Positions 24,783 to 35,800 are shown, counted from the first letter of the stretch. The stretch: DNA of 64,000 nucleotides from Novosphingobium sp. (GCF_027486195.1 NZ_JAIXPP010000086.1:53852-117851); one strand, 5' to 3'. The notes: a model not told the origin generated them from the letters alone. Translations and numbers: made by a program.

Positions 24783-27563
24783 ATGATGGAGATCTTCACG
24801 ATCGGTGGAGGCGAGTACCTGGTCAACATCTTCAATGCGGTCAGCGCCTGGACCGGGGGAGGGGGTTTCCGCGCGCTGCTGCGTGTCGTGATGGTGATCG
24901 GGCTCATTTATACCCTGCTCATCGTGGCTTTCAGTCTCGACTGGCGGGCCTGGTTCAACTGGTTTCTAGGTGCGACACTGATCTACGGCGCTCTGGTCGT
25001 CCCAGTGACCTCGGTCCGGATTACCGATCGCCTCAATCCCTCGCTCGCGCCGGCCACGGTTGCCAACGTGCCCATCGGTCTGGCGATGATCGCGTCGGTC
25101 AGCAGCCAGGCCGGGGACTGGCTGACACGCACCGCCGAAACGGTCTTCGTGATGCCAGGTGCATTGCAGATGTCGACCAACGGGATGATCTACGGTGCGC
25201 GGCTTTGGGACCGGACCCGCGACTTTCAGATTCGCGACCCGCGGATAAGCGCAAACCTCGGAGAGTACTTCAAGCAGTGTCTGTTCTACGACATTCTGCT
25301 CGGACACACCTCTTTCGACACAATCGCCAACTCGAACAACATCCTTGCCGATATGGGGCCTGGGTCTCCGGCGCGGGGAATGAAGTTCCTGCCTGCGAGC
25401 GGGCCACCGATCATCGTCACCTGCCAGAATGCCTATAGCGAGCTGCAGACTGGCATCACCGCCTATACCGAGCTGGGTCTGCAGCAAGAGGGCCGCAAGC
25501 TGTTCCCCGGCCTGACGCCAGCTCTGGCGAGAGCGAAGCTGGTTTCTGATCTCCCTGTGATCGCAAACCAGTTCCACGGGAGCTCGCAGACAGCTCAGCA
25601 GGTTTTCCAGCAGCGCTCGCTGGTGAACGCTTTCCTCGAGGCGCGGGCCAATCTTGGGGCCGCGGACGGCGATACCTTTGCGATGCTTCGAGCAGAGGAG
25701 CAGGCGCGCAACACCTACAGCTCGATCGCTCAGCAGGCGATGACTTGGGTGCCGCTTCTCAACATCGTCCTGACGGTGGTCTTTTATGCGATGTTCCCGG
25801 TCATCTTTCCGCTGTTTCTCATGCCGCGGACAGGTACGATGGCGCTCAAGGGCTACTTCACAGGGTTCTTCTACCTAGCTGCGTGGGGGCCGCTTTATGT
25901 GGTCCTGCACATGTTCATCATGGACCGCGCTTCCGATGCCCTGAACGCCACCGCACCGGGCGGGATTACCATGGCGGGGATGGCGGGCATCGATGCGGTC
26001 AATGCGGATACGGCAACGATCGCGGGCTTTCTAATGATGTCGATCCCCTTCCTCGCCGGCGGAATGGCGAAAGGGGCCATGGCCGTCTCGTCGCAAGCGA
26101 CCTCGATGCTTGCCCCAGCGCAGGCGGCAGCCGAAGCGGCTGCCGTCGAGCGTACGACCGGCAACTATTCCTACGGGAACGAGAGCTTCATGAACCTCTC
26201 AAGCTTCAACCGGCAGTCCGAACAATGGAATGCCGCTCCCTCCTTCACCGGCGGGGCGCCGGTCATGTCGACGGTCAATGCGAATGGGACAACGACAAAG
26301 ACCATGACGGATGGTGCGAGCGTCTTTGACACGTCGCCGGGCATGAGCCGATTGGCGTTCGGCGCGTCGCTCAGCCAGTTCGCCAATGCCGAGCGGCAGC
26401 AGACCCTTTCTGAACTTGAGACGGCGCGGAACACTCTTTCGGAAGAGCGGTCGCGCGCACTTTCGTTCCTCGACCGTACCTCGACGCGGCAAACCAGCGG
26501 AGTGCGCAACTCGAGTGGCAGTGAAAGATCGGCGGGCTATCGCTCGGGCGAGAACCTGCAGCGGTTCGACAATCAGTCGCTGGATGCCAGGGACACCGTC
26601 AGCGAAAGCGATCGTGTCACGCGGTCGAGGGGAGATCAGCAAACCAACATTGATCGTCTCGAGACGAGCCGCAGCGGCAGTGTCGGGTTGTCCGGCAGCG
26701 TTGCAGGCACTCGAGGTGGCGATGGCGGGCCTGGGGGCAAGGGGAGTGTGGGCGCCAATGGAGGTGTCCAAGCTGGCATCAGCGGTAGCCGCCAGCGAAC
26801 AGACGTTGTCTCTCGAGGAAATGATCGGAACGAAACGCAGGGCTTCGAGTCCTCGACTTCGGACAATCGTTCGAATGGTTCGAATGTCACGCAAGACAGT
26901 GGGAGCTACGCTCAAAGCGGAAGCTTCAGCCGGAGTGAGGGCTATTCCGAGAACGCCTACTCGCGTGAACGTGCACTCGAGGAGATCCGGCGGATCGATC
27001 AGCGGATCGCCCAGATTGACGAGCTGGCGACATCACTCACCGACAGTACCTCTACACGGGAGGGATTTGGTGCTAGTCTCGCCTTCGACATGAGCCAGAT
27101 CGTGGCAAGCCGCTATCAGGAAAAGGCGGCGGAACTCGGGATCACTGCACCCAGCCTTGCTCGAACCGACTACAGTCCGCAAGAGCAGGCTGTCTACGAG
27201 CTTGTCGCGCGCGAGATCATCTCCGACTACTACGATCAGCGGGTGGCGCCTTTCAATGATCTCATCCCGGAAAAGGGAACGCTTACCGGCAAAGTCGCCG
27301 GGCCCGGTAGCTTCACCGAAACTGACCTTAGGGCTCGAGCGCCACAGCGTTCTGGCGGAAGCTCCCGGAATCTTGTCGAGGGATCGACCGATGACTCGAT
27401 TGGTGCTCGGATAAGCGAAGGGCAGGGGAGCCTGAAGGAGCGCTACGAGGCCAATGGCACCCGCTTTGATGATCGGCGTCGGGAATTTGACGGGGGTCGT
27501 TCTACTTCAGGTGGCGCTGACGAGCGCTTCAATGAACGGTTCTATGATCGAGATCAGCGGTAG
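24783..27563 (+). CDS. traG: TraG-like mating-pair stabilisation and entry-exclusion protein
   Basis: An inner-membrane protein for pilus assembly, mating-pair stabilisation and, in F, entry exclusion. It has about 926 aa. The start MMEIFTIGGGEYLVNIFNAV follows a GGAAGGACGAG site. Several N-terminal membrane helices lie at about 30-80, and a further set follows around 320-460 (WVPLLNIVLTVVFYAMFPVI). The long periplasmic C-terminal half is Ser/Gly/Asn-rich (about 630-740) with coiled-coil stretches. That low-complexity region is the least conserved part of the family and may govern exclusion specificity. It is the last gene of the tra operon. Confidence 0.92.
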   Translation: MMEIFTIGGGEYLVNIFNAVSAWTGGGGFRALLRVVMVIGLIYTLLIVAFSLDWRAWFNWFLGATLIYGALVVPVTSVRITDRLNPSLAPATVANVPIGLAMIASVSSQAGDWLTRTAETVFVMPGALQMSTNGMIYGARLWDRTRDFQIRDPRISANLGEYFKQCLFYDILLGHTSFDTIANSNNILADMGPGSPARGMKFLPASGPPIIVTCQNAYSELQTGITAYTELGLQQEGRKLFPGLTPALARAKLVSDLPVIANQFHGSSQTAQQVFQQRSLVNAFLEARANLGAADGDTFAMLRAEEQARNTYSSIAQQAMTWVPLLNIVLTVVFYAMFPVIFPLFLMPRTGTMALKGYFTGFFYLAAWGPLYVVLHMFIMDRASDALNATAPGGITMAGMAGIDAVNADTATIAGFLMMSIPFLAGGMAKGAMAVSSQATSMLAPAQAAAEAAAVERTTGNYSYGNESFMNLSSFNRQSEQWNAAPSFTGGAPVMSTVNANGTTTKTMTDGASVFDTSPGMSRLAFGASLSQFANAERQQTLSELETARNTLSEERSRALSFLDRTSTRQTSGVRNSSGSERSAGYRSGENLQRFDNQSLDARDTVSESDRVTRSRGDQQTNIDRLETSRSGSVGLSGSVAGTRGGDGGPGGKGSVGANGGVQAGISGSRQRTDVVSRGNDRNETQGFESSTSDNRSNGSNVTQDSGSYAQSGSFSRSEGYSENAYSRERALEEIRRIDQRIAQIDELATSLTDSTSTREGFGASLAFDMSQIVASRYQEKAAELGITAPSLARTDYSPQEQAVYELVAREIISDYYDQRVAPFNDLIPEKGTLTGKVAGPGSFTETDLRARAPQRSGGSSRNLVEGSTDDSIGARISEGQGSLKERYEANGTRFDDRRREFDGGRSTSGGADERFNERFYDRDQR

Positions 27564-27609
27564 AGCGGATGGGGAGTTGTGGCAGCGCCCGGATACGATC
27601 TCGCAGTTA

Positions 27610-27822
27610 TCAGCTGAGCAAGCTGAATGCGGTGAAACCGATGGAAACCAAAATCACGATCCAAGGTCCAGCGCTGTTTCTGGGGTGGCTATCCAGATGA
27701 GATCGGGCATCGTTTTCTGGAATACGTGATTTCAAGAAATCTGGATCACCATTCCCAGTCAGGTCGTCAGGTATTGCTCGTTTCGAGAAATCGACAGTTC
27801 GCCAGTTTTCATAGTCTTCCAT
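27610..27822 (-). CDS. Small C-terminally membrane-anchored protein
   Basis: A 70-aa protein starting at MEDYENWRTVDFSKRAIPDD after GGAGAAAGACG, a convincing ribosome-binding site. It is polar, then ends in a single hydrophobic helix (GPWIVILVSIGFTAFSLLS). It is convergent with traG, 46 bases away, and lower in GC than the tra genes. Function unknown. Confidence 0.6.
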   Translation of the reverse strand: MEDYENWRTVDFSKRAIPDDLTGNGDPDFLKSRIPENDARSHLDSHPRNSAGPWIVILVSIGFTAFSLLS

Positions 27823-28001
27823 CGTCTTTCTCCAATCTGAACATACCATTATCATGGTTCGATGACAACGATTGGAGGTGGTGTTGGGGACTGGCTGGAG
27901 TTGAGCGAAGCAGCATAGGAGGCTGCATTTCGCAGGCGTTATGCTAAGTTGAAACCCGGAGAGAGCGGCAAGCGCCATGTCTGGCGGGCCGTGGGGAATT
28001 C

Positions 28002-28784
28002 ATGCTGTCGAAGATTGACGCGACCTATATCGAGCTGCGTGAGCGGGTCATGCTGGGCGACTTGCCGCCCGGTACGTCGATGACCGCTGACGACATTGTC
28101 GCGCATACCGGCGTGTCGTTGTCGATGGCTCGCCATCTTCTGGTGTCGCTGGGTGTCGGGGGCTATCTCACCAAGCGTGGCCGTGCCTATGTTGTTTCGA
28201 CCTTCACGAGAGAACAGATCGAGGAATGGCGCCTTGCGCTGGGAGCGATCGTCGAGATCGGCGCCCTTCGTCTGGCATTGGCGGGAGGTTCGCGGTTGCA
28301 GGCGGTGGCCGAGAGCCTTGAGAAGGACGTCCGCAGCCATGCAGTGGAGGATGAGGCGTTCTTTCTCGGGGCGATGTCCTTCGCGACGATCATTTTGGGA
28401 GGACCGCAGAGCACCTTGTCCGAGCTGGTCGAGCAGTTCATCCCGCAGGCCTTTTTCAGGCTACTCTGGCTCTCGGACATCTATGCCGAGCGCACGGGTT
28501 TCCTGGTTGAAGCTGCGGACAGCTATCTGGTCGCGGCGCGCGCGGGTGATCTTGATGGCGTACGGAAAGCGAGCCGCTTCTTCTTCGATTCAACCGCGCC
28601 GGCGCTCCACAAGTTGATCGAGCAGATGGAGCGCAAAGACTTTCCAAAAAGCGCCCAGTATCACGCCCTTCAGGCCATCGAGCCCCAGGTCAGCGGATTG
28701 CCGACGTATACGGGGAGTACGAAGGCCGCGCGCCCGCTGCTTGGTCCACTGAGTGATGCCGGCGCGGCCGCGCATCCCTTGTAG
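28002..28784 (+). CDS. GntR/FCD-type transcriptional regulator
   Basis: A 260-aa regulator with a winged-helix N terminus (YIELRERVMLGDLPPGTSMT...DIVAHTGVSLSMARHLLVSLGVGGYLTKRGRAYVVSTFT at about 7-65) followed by an all-helical C-terminal domain with the FCD-like pattern EEWRLALGAIVEIGALRLAL. FadR-type regulators bind a small carboxylate and metal in that domain; the ligand here is unknown. It stands alone between the tra operon and hypothetical genes; the target may be its own promoter in 27823-28001. Confidence 0.75.
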   Translation: MLSKIDATYIELRERVMLGDLPPGTSMTADDIVAHTGVSLSMARHLLVSLGVGGYLTKRGRAYVVSTFTREQIEEWRLALGAIVEIGALRLALAGGSRLQAVAESLEKDVRSHAVEDEAFFLGAMSFATIILGGPQSTLSELVEQFIPQAFFRLLWLSDIYAERTGFLVEAADSYLVAARAGDLDGVRKASRFFFDSTAPALHKLIEQMERKDFPKSAQYHALQAIEPQVSGLPTYTGSTKAARPLLGPLSDAGAAAHPL

Positions 28785-28797
28785 CAGCGCTCACACC

Positions 28798-29463
28798 TCA
28801 AGCCGCAAAGGCGGGCTGCCGGGGGTGGATCCGCATGGCAGTCGCAGCGGCAGCGCAATCGCGCGCGTCGCCCTTACAAAGCAATTGGACCATGGTTCGG
28901 GCAGATGTCGTCATGCCCTCTATATCCGTCAGCTCCAGGGTCGCTGCTCGCGCATAGACCTGTGCAACGCTGGCGCGCCTTGCATATTCCTCGAGCGTGG
29001 CGACTTCGCCTGTCGCTGCGACGACACTGACCATCAATTTCTGGTGCGCGAGGAGTGAGGCGAGCGCTTTGCCGGAAGCCGCAGTTCGGTCGAATGCTTC
29101 TAGCCGCCTTTGTATTTCAGGGATGGCAGGAGAAAGGTCCATCGAGACCAGTCTGACGATAGCCGTAGCCTCGATCCCGGCTAGAACCGCCTGCCGCTCC
29201 CACATTTCGTTCTTCGTCGGCCGATACCAAACAAACCTAGCCACATCCGCCACAATGAAGCCAAATGCGCGGAGTTCCCCAAACGCATATTCCCCCCAAT
29301 CCGCGCCTTTACCGGACGCCTCGGCGAGAAGGCGTGGGTCGGGCTCAAGGGGTACACCGTCGCCCCTGATCACTGCGCGGCGGAGATGCTCGATATCGGC
29401 ATCAGCGCTTTTGGCGAGCTTCTCGATCGCGGTCCGATAGAGTTGGTCGATTCCGTTGGGCAT
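28798..29463 (-). CDS. Hypothetical helical protein
   Basis: A 221-aa predicted helical soluble protein, convergent with the GntR gene and 13 bases from its stop. Segments such as WGEYAFGELRAFGFIVADVARF and LAHQKLMVSVVAATGEVATL suggest a globular protein, but no motif is recognised. The start at ATG 29463 has only a weak ribosome-binding site. Function unknown. Confidence 0.6.
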   Translation of the reverse strand: MPNGIDQLYRTAIEKLAKSADADIEHLRRAVIRGDGVPLEPDPRLLAEASGKGADWGEYAFGELRAFGFIVADVARFVWYRPTKNEMWERQAVLAGIEATAIVRLVSMDLSPAIPEIQRRLEAFDRTAASGKALASLLAHQKLMVSVVAATGEVATLEEYARRASVAQVYARAATLELTDIEGMTTSARTMVQLLCKGDARDCAAAATAMRIHPRQPAFAA

Positions 29464-29493
29464 TGCCGGAGGATAGCAGCGAAGGGTGGATCA

Positions 29494-29703
29494 TCAACCG
29501 GTCGGCGGCCAATCGCCCCCGTTGAGCTCCTTCACCAATTCAGCAATCCGTTTCCATTCAATGGCGGTTTCATCAAAGGGATCATGGGTCAGAATTCGTT
29601 CGCAAGCTGCGTCGATCTGTTCAGCTTCGACCGGAATGCTAGCATCCCTCCGATATGCTTCAATGGCGGCGAGCAAGCGCTTGAAATCCTCGTAATGCCC
29701 CAT
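29494..29703 (-). CDS. Small hypothetical protein
   Basis: A 69-aa protein starting at MGHYEDFKRLLAAIEAYRRD after GGGAGCTTTG; the frame opens 27 bases earlier but without a ribosome-binding site. It is acidic and helical, ending KELNGGDWPPTG. It is 30 bases upstream of the gene at 28798-29463 in the same orientation, so the two probably form an operon. Function unknown. Confidence 0.55.
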   Translation of the reverse strand: MGHYEDFKRLLAAIEAYRRDASIPVEAEQIDAACERILTHDPFDETAIEWKRIAELVKELNGGDWPPTG

Positions 29704-29969
29704 CAAAGCTCCCGCTGAAAACTGATTCAAATCTAGGCCGATAATCCGCGAACTGTCGAGCCACCTTGTCGACTATAGACCGCTTCGCATCTTGCTAGTT
29801 CCTTGTACCGTACTGCGAAACCGCTACCGATTGCCCTCTTAGGCAGACCTTACTGTTGTCTGCGAAAGTTGCGATCAGCAAAGCCGCGAGGCTGGATACC
29901 TGACCACTGCCAAGACATGTTTCAATCTGCGCTTCACCTCATCGGCAAGCTTTCCGTAAGCAAAACCGA

Positions 29970-31037
29970 TTAGGGGCGCGAGAACTCATCGAACGAGGGG
30001 CCGTCTTTCAGCCGAAACTCCACTTCGTAGCTTTTGAACGAGACGGAGGGCACCGCGCTAAGCGCATAGTGGAGCTTGTCTTCGCCCCGCGCGGCGATGA
30101 CCAGCCCCTCCACGGTCTCGCTTGGCTGAGCGAGGTGAGCGCTTATCCATCCGATGTAGCGCAGTATCTGCCCTACTACTGCGTCCGACGACTTGTCGCG
30201 CTTAAGCTCGATCACGAGCCATTTCGACTCGTGCTTGTGCTTAGCCAAAAGGTCGATCCGTCCGATCGGAGTCGGAAACTCGTATCCTGCGTCCGGCTCC
30301 CCGTCTCGAACGTAGATATCCCAGTCCCTGGACAGTTCGAGCTGAGACCAATTGTCGAAGAGGTAGTCATGCAGATGCCGCTCGATCGCGAAGCGGGCTG
30401 CAACTTGTCCTGTTGGGGAATCAGCGGTCAGTGGGGTTTCAGAGTCGACCTCGGTCTCTTCCTTATCGCCTGACAGATACCACCAAATGGTGTCGAGCGT
30501 CCAAAGGTCGACCTCAAGTTCTCTGGCGAGTTCGTTCAGAACGCCATTAATTGCGGCATAGCGTACGCCAAAGCTCGCTCCGCGCGGCCAGTCAGGCATC
30601 AGATCAAGGTCGATCAGCCCGCTCTCCGACGTATTGTTCCAGACACCATACTTGTTTGGGTATGCTACGAGAAGGATCGCTGTGATGATCCCTTTGCCTA
30701 GACCCTTTATCTCGGTCGCAGGCCGGGTTCGTTCCTCGATCGGCCGGCTTTCATCGACCAACGCTGCGAGTGCGGCCCGAGTTGCGGTCATGTCAGCACA
30801 AATACGGTTGCTCTGCCGAAAGAGCCCAGACCAATGCTTGTTGTTCTCTATAAGAAGAAAGGAGCGCAATACCTTCTCGTCGATCTGTTCGATTTGGCCA
30901 GGCTGGAATTGTGGGCCATAGCGATCGACGACGCTATCCCGCGACTCGAGAATCTCTCGGATATCACCGTCCTTCTGCATTGCCGCTTTTGCAGCGCGTA
31001 GGCGCCCAAGTGCATCTGCCGAGATTGTTCCGCTCAC
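29970..31037 (-). CDS. NucS-like PD-(D/E)XK nuclease (DUF91-type C terminus)
   Basis: A predicted endonuclease of 355 aa. The C-terminal domain shows the NucS-type active site: Asp in PTPIGRIDLLAKHKH (about 260), ExK in KWLVIELKRD (about 274-276) and Gln in SDAVVGQILRYIGWI (about 285). The N-terminal two thirds are helical and unlike the classical NucS DNA-binding domain; KGIITAILLVAYPNKYGVWN (about 115-135) looks like a helix-hairpin-type DNA-binding segment. The start is GTG at 31037 with AAGGGG 7 bases upstream. It is on the same strand as the GHKL and sbcCD genes, separated from them by about 290 bases. A defence or repair role is inferred. Confidence 0.75.
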   Translation of the reverse strand: MSGTISADALGRLRAAKAAMQKDGDIREILESRDSVVDRYGPQFQPGQIEQIDEKVLRSFLLIENNKHWSGLFRQSNRICADMTATRAALAALVDESRPIEERTRPATEIKGLGKGIITAILLVAYPNKYGVWNNTSESGLIDLDLMPDWPRGASFGVRYAAINGVLNELARELEVDLWTLDTIWWYLSGDKEETEVDSETPLTADSPTGQVAARFAIERHLHDYLFDNWSQLELSRDWDIYVRDGEPDAGYEFPTPIGRIDLLAKHKHESKWLVIELKRDKSSDAVVGQILRYIGWISAHLAQPSETVEGLVIAARGEDKLHYALSAVPSVSFKSYEVEFRLKDGPSFDEFSRP

Positions 31038-31331
31038 GGATTGCCCCTTTTTGTATACGCAGACCCCGCAGGCTCTCGATGCGTTGCGAATATTTGTGAT
31101 CTAGAGATATCTGCCCATGAAGCCAGTTGTCCTTCCACATGAACGAACAATAGCTTACGAGGCCATTGCCGATATTTACAACAGGATGAGGCTGCCGCTG
31201 TATCCTGCCCGCTAAGGAAGACGTCGTCGGGCACGGTGGCCAGCAGGCACCGTCATCAAACTATGATCATCACCCGCAAGCTCCTCCAGCAATGACCGAC
31301 AAACATTGGCATCGGTTGCGTCGTGCTCAGC

Positions 31332-32780
31332 TCAAGCACGGCCAAACAGACCGGTGAGAAGCGACTTCGGCCTTCGAACGGATGCAATTGCCGTTGCAGC
31401 CGTTTGACCGATCACATCTGTAAGCGCGTTCTCAAAATCTCGCGTGACATCGTCGAACCCGGTGCGGGCGTGGACGATCTCATGAAGCAGTGTGCCCGCA
31501 AAACTCGAAACCGAAGAGAGCTGGTCGCGACGGATGACGATCGACTGGGTAGAGCCATCCCATAGTCCCAGAGCATCGCTGCCCGTCGCAAGTTCCACCC
31601 GCATCGTATTGCTCACGCGAACCGACTGCACATTTTGGGGCAATCCGCCAACAAGCGCGACGATGTCCTCCACCTTCTCAAAAACCGCTCGCTCTGCAGC
31701 TGAAAGAGAGCTGGGCTCCACGAAATCAAATACGAAGCTATCGTTCCACTCTGTCTGATATTGGCCGAGATCACGGATCGGCTCACCGCTGAGATCCGTC
31801 ATGCCGACAACGTCTCTCTGAATGCTGTCGGGTATCGTGATGATCTTGATGCCATCGTTCCGGGCATGATCCACCGAGGACGAATTGGTCATCAATTGAT
31901 CGGCGGTGACAAATAGGTATTTGCCGCTGCCGCTGAGGATCCGAACGGCGTGAATTGCCACCTCCTTCCATCGAACTTCGTCGCTGCCGAGGCCTGATTG
32001 TAATGCCTGCAACTGGTCAGCAAGCTCCGAACCGATTTCCGCTGTGGTCGCATTGAGCAGCATCTGCTTCACGCGATCAGAGTAGGCTGTGCGGCCTACG
32101 TTGGTTCGCTCACGATTGAGTGCTTTGCGCATCGGCTCAGTGAGGGCTGTGATGTTATAGGAGAACGCGAAGTTCTCCTCTTCGGCCACCAAAAGGCCAG
32201 CTACATAGATCCGTGCCGACACATTCGGCTTCCGTCGAAGAACCTCGCCGATGCGCGTTGATTCGAGCACTTCCTCCTCGGAAAATCGAAGGAAGAAACT
32301 TTTTGCCTTCTCCATCTGCTCATCGCTCAGCCCACGTAGAAGAATTGTGGTGCCAACCATCGACGGATCAGGTGATGGCTGAACCGCGGCATGAAGAGTG
32401 ACCACATCATCGAAGTCACGCTTGGCTATCTGGGCTAGCGTGATCTCGCCGTGGGCGGACCGAATGATCACGGCGACACCATTGCGATGGAGGGTTGCCA
32501 TCGCATCCTTCAGGCCGACCCCAAACTTGCCAATGACTTTCCCGGCATTCTGGAGCTTCTCGGCGTTTTCATTCTGTGTGAAGTGCTCGTATCGGAGCCC
32601 GCGTCCGAAATCGCGGATCATCCAGTCGCCATGTTCGGTCTTGAAGACCTCGATGTCGGGGGTGTCGGTCAATTGTTGTTCGTCGATCGCATTGGCAATC
32701 AGTTCACGGACCGCATGCGCGCTCTCCCAAGCTTCTAGGATCTTCTCGATGTTCAGATCGAACAGTCGCGCTGTGGTCAT
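31332..32780 (-). CDS. GHKL (HSP90-like) ATPase with C-terminal HExxH motif
   Basis: A 482-aa protein starting at MTTARLFDLNIEKILEAWES after AGGGGCAAAT; an upstream ATG 21 bases earlier is less likely. N-terminal Bergerat-fold motifs are the N box VRELIANAIDEQQL (about 26-39), G1 RDFGRGLRY (about 57-65), and G2 GKVIGKFGVGLKDAM (about 80-95). The C terminus has SFAGTLLHEIVHARTGFDD with HEIVH at about 431-435 and a downstream Glu in DFENALTD, the arrangement of a zincin metallopeptidase. The combination suggests an ATP-dependent protein machine. It lies 60 bases after sbcC on the same strand. Catalysis by the HExxH part is inferred. Confidence 0.8.
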   Translation of the reverse strand: MTTARLFDLNIEKILEAWESAHAVRELIANAIDEQQLTDTPDIEVFKTEHGDWMIRDFGRGLRYEHFTQNENAEKLQNAGKVIGKFGVGLKDAMATLHRNGVAVIIRSAHGEITLAQIAKRDFDDVVTLHAAVQPSPDPSMVGTTILLRGLSDEQMEKAKSFFLRFSEEEVLESTRIGEVLRRKPNVSARIYVAGLLVAEEENFAFSYNITALTEPMRKALNRERTNVGRTAYSDRVKQMLLNATTAEIGSELADQLQALQSGLGSDEVRWKEVAIHAVRILSGSGKYLFVTADQLMTNSSSVDHARNDGIKIITIPDSIQRDVVGMTDLSGEPIRDLGQYQTEWNDSFVFDFVEPSSLSAAERAVFEKVEDIVALVGGLPQNVQSVRVSNTMRVELATGSDALGLWDGSTQSIVIRRDQLSSVSSFAGTLLHEIVHARTGFDDVTRDFENALTDVIGQTAATAIASVRRPKSLLTGLFGRA

Positions 32781-32840
32781 ATTTGCCCCTGCTTCTTCCA
32801 TTTATTCCCGTCGCAGTGAGCAAGGGCTCACCTTACGGCT

Positions 32841-35800
32841 TCATACCGACCTTACTTCGATCTGGCTTCCATTGGCACCTTTGTGCACAGTAAATCCATT
32901 GGGAACAGCCTGTTGCACCAACGGCACGTGAGAGATGAGCCCCACAGCGCGCCGTTCGCCCACGATACTTTGAAGCACCTGCAGGACCTGATCGAGTGTG
33001 CCGGCGTCGTTATCGGTGTCTAGACTGCCGAAGCCTTCATCGATGAAAATAGTGTCGAGCCTGATGGCGCCGTTTGTCATTTCGACGATGTCGGACAGCC
33101 CGAGTGCTAGGGACAAGGCTGCGATGAAGGTCTCGCCGCCCGAAAGCGTGATGATCTCGCGAGCGCGGCCGGTCTCGATATCATGGACGCGAACGTCCAG
33201 TCCTCTCTTGGATCGGCCGCCAACGCTAACGGTGTCGCGCTCAAAGCGATACCGGCCACTGGTCATGGGATCGAGGCGCAGGTTCGCTGCTTCGAGAACC
33301 TGATCGAACATCGCACCGATGGCGAATGTCTCGAGACTGGTCCTCATCTCGTTCTGACCGTCGAAGGCTTCCGCAATTCCTCGCAGCGCGCCAGACGATT
33401 GCTCAAGGGCTTGAAGGTTCTCAAGCTGGTCTGCCAGACTGGTCTGCAGCTCGACAAGCGATTGGTGTTTCTGCTGAGCAGCAGCGCTCTGCTTCGCTGC
33501 CTCGTCGGCGGCGGCCTGTGCTTGCGCGCAGCTCAGACGGTAGGGTTCGAGGCTTTGCCGCTGCGCGTTGCCGACCGCGTTTCTTGCCATCGTTTCCCGC
33601 GCGCGGGCTTCAACAAGGGCGGTGTCAAAACCCGCGATTGCCTGCTCCAGTGCAGGGATCTCGGCAATGTCGGGGATCGCCGCGCGATAGTCTGCCTCGG
33701 CGATCCCAAGCTCGGTAAGGCGGGCTTCAAATGCTGATCGCTTTGCGGCGAGATCGATGCCGGTTTCGCTGACTGCGGTCGAAGCGCTTTGCAGTGCGGC
33801 TGCTGCCTTGATCGCAAGGGCATCGAGCTCGCGCTGCCTCGCGTCGGCATCGGCAAGAGCCTGCTTCCGGCTGCTCACGTCTGCGCTGGCGGTATCGATT
33901 GTGGTCTGCAGAGTGTCTTGCTGGCGCAGGTTCTCGGGGACCGATGCAATCTTCTCGTCATACGCCTGCCGGGCCAGTGCCTCTGCAGTCGTTGCCTTAC
34001 CGAGCGCGTCTCGAGCCTGTTGGAGGGCCGCCGTCGCTGCCAGCTTGCGCTTGCGTGCGCCGTCCAGTTCCTCGGTGAGAAGGCCGATATCGACGTCCGG
34101 ACCCAAACTGCTGATCTGGCCAAGCACGTGTTGCAGATCGCCATCGATCTCGCTCACGTCGCGCTTTGGCTCCGTGAGCCCGTCCAGAACGGCACGTTTC
34201 GCGTCGAGCGTGGCACGGGCCGAGCTGGCGGCAGCCTGGGCCTCGCGATCAGCCTTTGAAGCGGCAAGCGCAGCGCCCTGAGCATTGCGCCACGCCTTTT
34301 CGAGTGCGCCCGCATCGCCTGAATCATGCGCCGGATCGGGGTGGTCGCTGGCGCCGCAAACCGGGCAGGGGTGCCCGTCCTGCAATCGCTGGGCAAGGAC
34401 GCTGGCCTGGGCTGCAAGGAAGGCGCGCTCGTGCATCTCGGCTACAGCGACCGCTTCGGTATGGCGGGCCTGTGCGTCGCGGGCGATCTTTGATGCCTTC
34501 TCGCAGGCTTCCTGCGACAATTCCAAATCTTGCGCCGCCTTTGCGAAGGCCTGTGCTGCATCTACTTCGCTCTTCAAACCATCGCGAGTTGCGTTCAGCC
34601 TCTGTCGCTCAAGACCATTGGCTTGGGCCGCCGCGAGCGCCGCCTCCTTCTCTTCGCAGAGATCAGCAGCCTGTGCCTCAGCGTCGGCGGCTTGAGAGTG
34701 AGCCTGTTTTGCTTTTTCCAGCCCTGCCTCGGCGGCTTCAAGGCCAGCCAGACGCTCGGCGGCATCCACCAGAACTTGCTTGTGGCGGTTCAGCTGGTCG
34801 ATCTTGCGCGTGATGTCTTCGATCTCATGATCGCGGGAGCGGAGATCGAGCAGCGTCGCATTCGCTGCCGAAAGAGCCTCGCTTGCCTCTCGTGCTCCGA
34901 CTTCAGCGTTGGCGTGCGCATCAATCGCTTCGCGGTAGCGCCTCTGGGCATCGGCAACGCTGGCGTCGAGGTCCGATATGCGCCGCGCCAAATCGGCCTG
35001 GAATCTGCGGGTTCGCATCACCTCGAAAGTCTGGCCCTGTGCCTCGAGCTGCTTGAGTGCAGCCGACGCAGCCTCGACTTCGACAAAGCGCTTTTCCTGC
35101 TCTTCAGCGGCCGCATAGGCTTTGTTGGCAACAGCGAGCACGGCCGCTGTCTCCGAGACTGCCAGCTGGGCAAATTCGTACCGTTCAAGTGCCGAGGCGA
35201 TGCCGTCGGCGAGCTCGTCCGAGCTGCTGTAGCCCTCGGTTTGAAGGCGGCTTGCGTGTAAGCGGTAGCCGTCTTCGATCTCGCGTCTGATGTTCGCGGC
35301 ATCGGCTTTGAGCTTTTCGGTGAGCCGGCGGTACAGAGAGACGTCGAACAGCTCCCGCAGAATCTCGAGCCGGTCCTTGCTGTTCGACACTAGGAAACGC
35401 TCGAACCTCCCTTGCGGCAACAGGACAATCTGGCGGAACTGTTGTGCGCCATAGCCGAGAAGACCTTCGACGTGGCTGAGGACGGCGCCGACCTTCTTTT
35501 CTGCGATCGGAACGCCCGAGTTATCCGGACCGACATCATCGATTGCGACGTCCGATACGTCGAACAGCCAGGCAGCGTGTGGCTTCATGGTGTGACCCTC
35601 GCCTCGCGCCTTCGGCCGTGCCTGGTCAGGTTGACGCCTGACATAATATCGCTTGGAGCCCAGTTCGAATTGCAGGCTCACTTCGGTCAGCAGATCCTCA
35701 GGCGCAAAGTCAGAGCGCATCGTACCGATGCCTTGCTCCTCCTTTGCCCCCTCGCCAAACAGGGCGAAAGAAATCGCGCTGAAGATCGACGACTTTCCTG

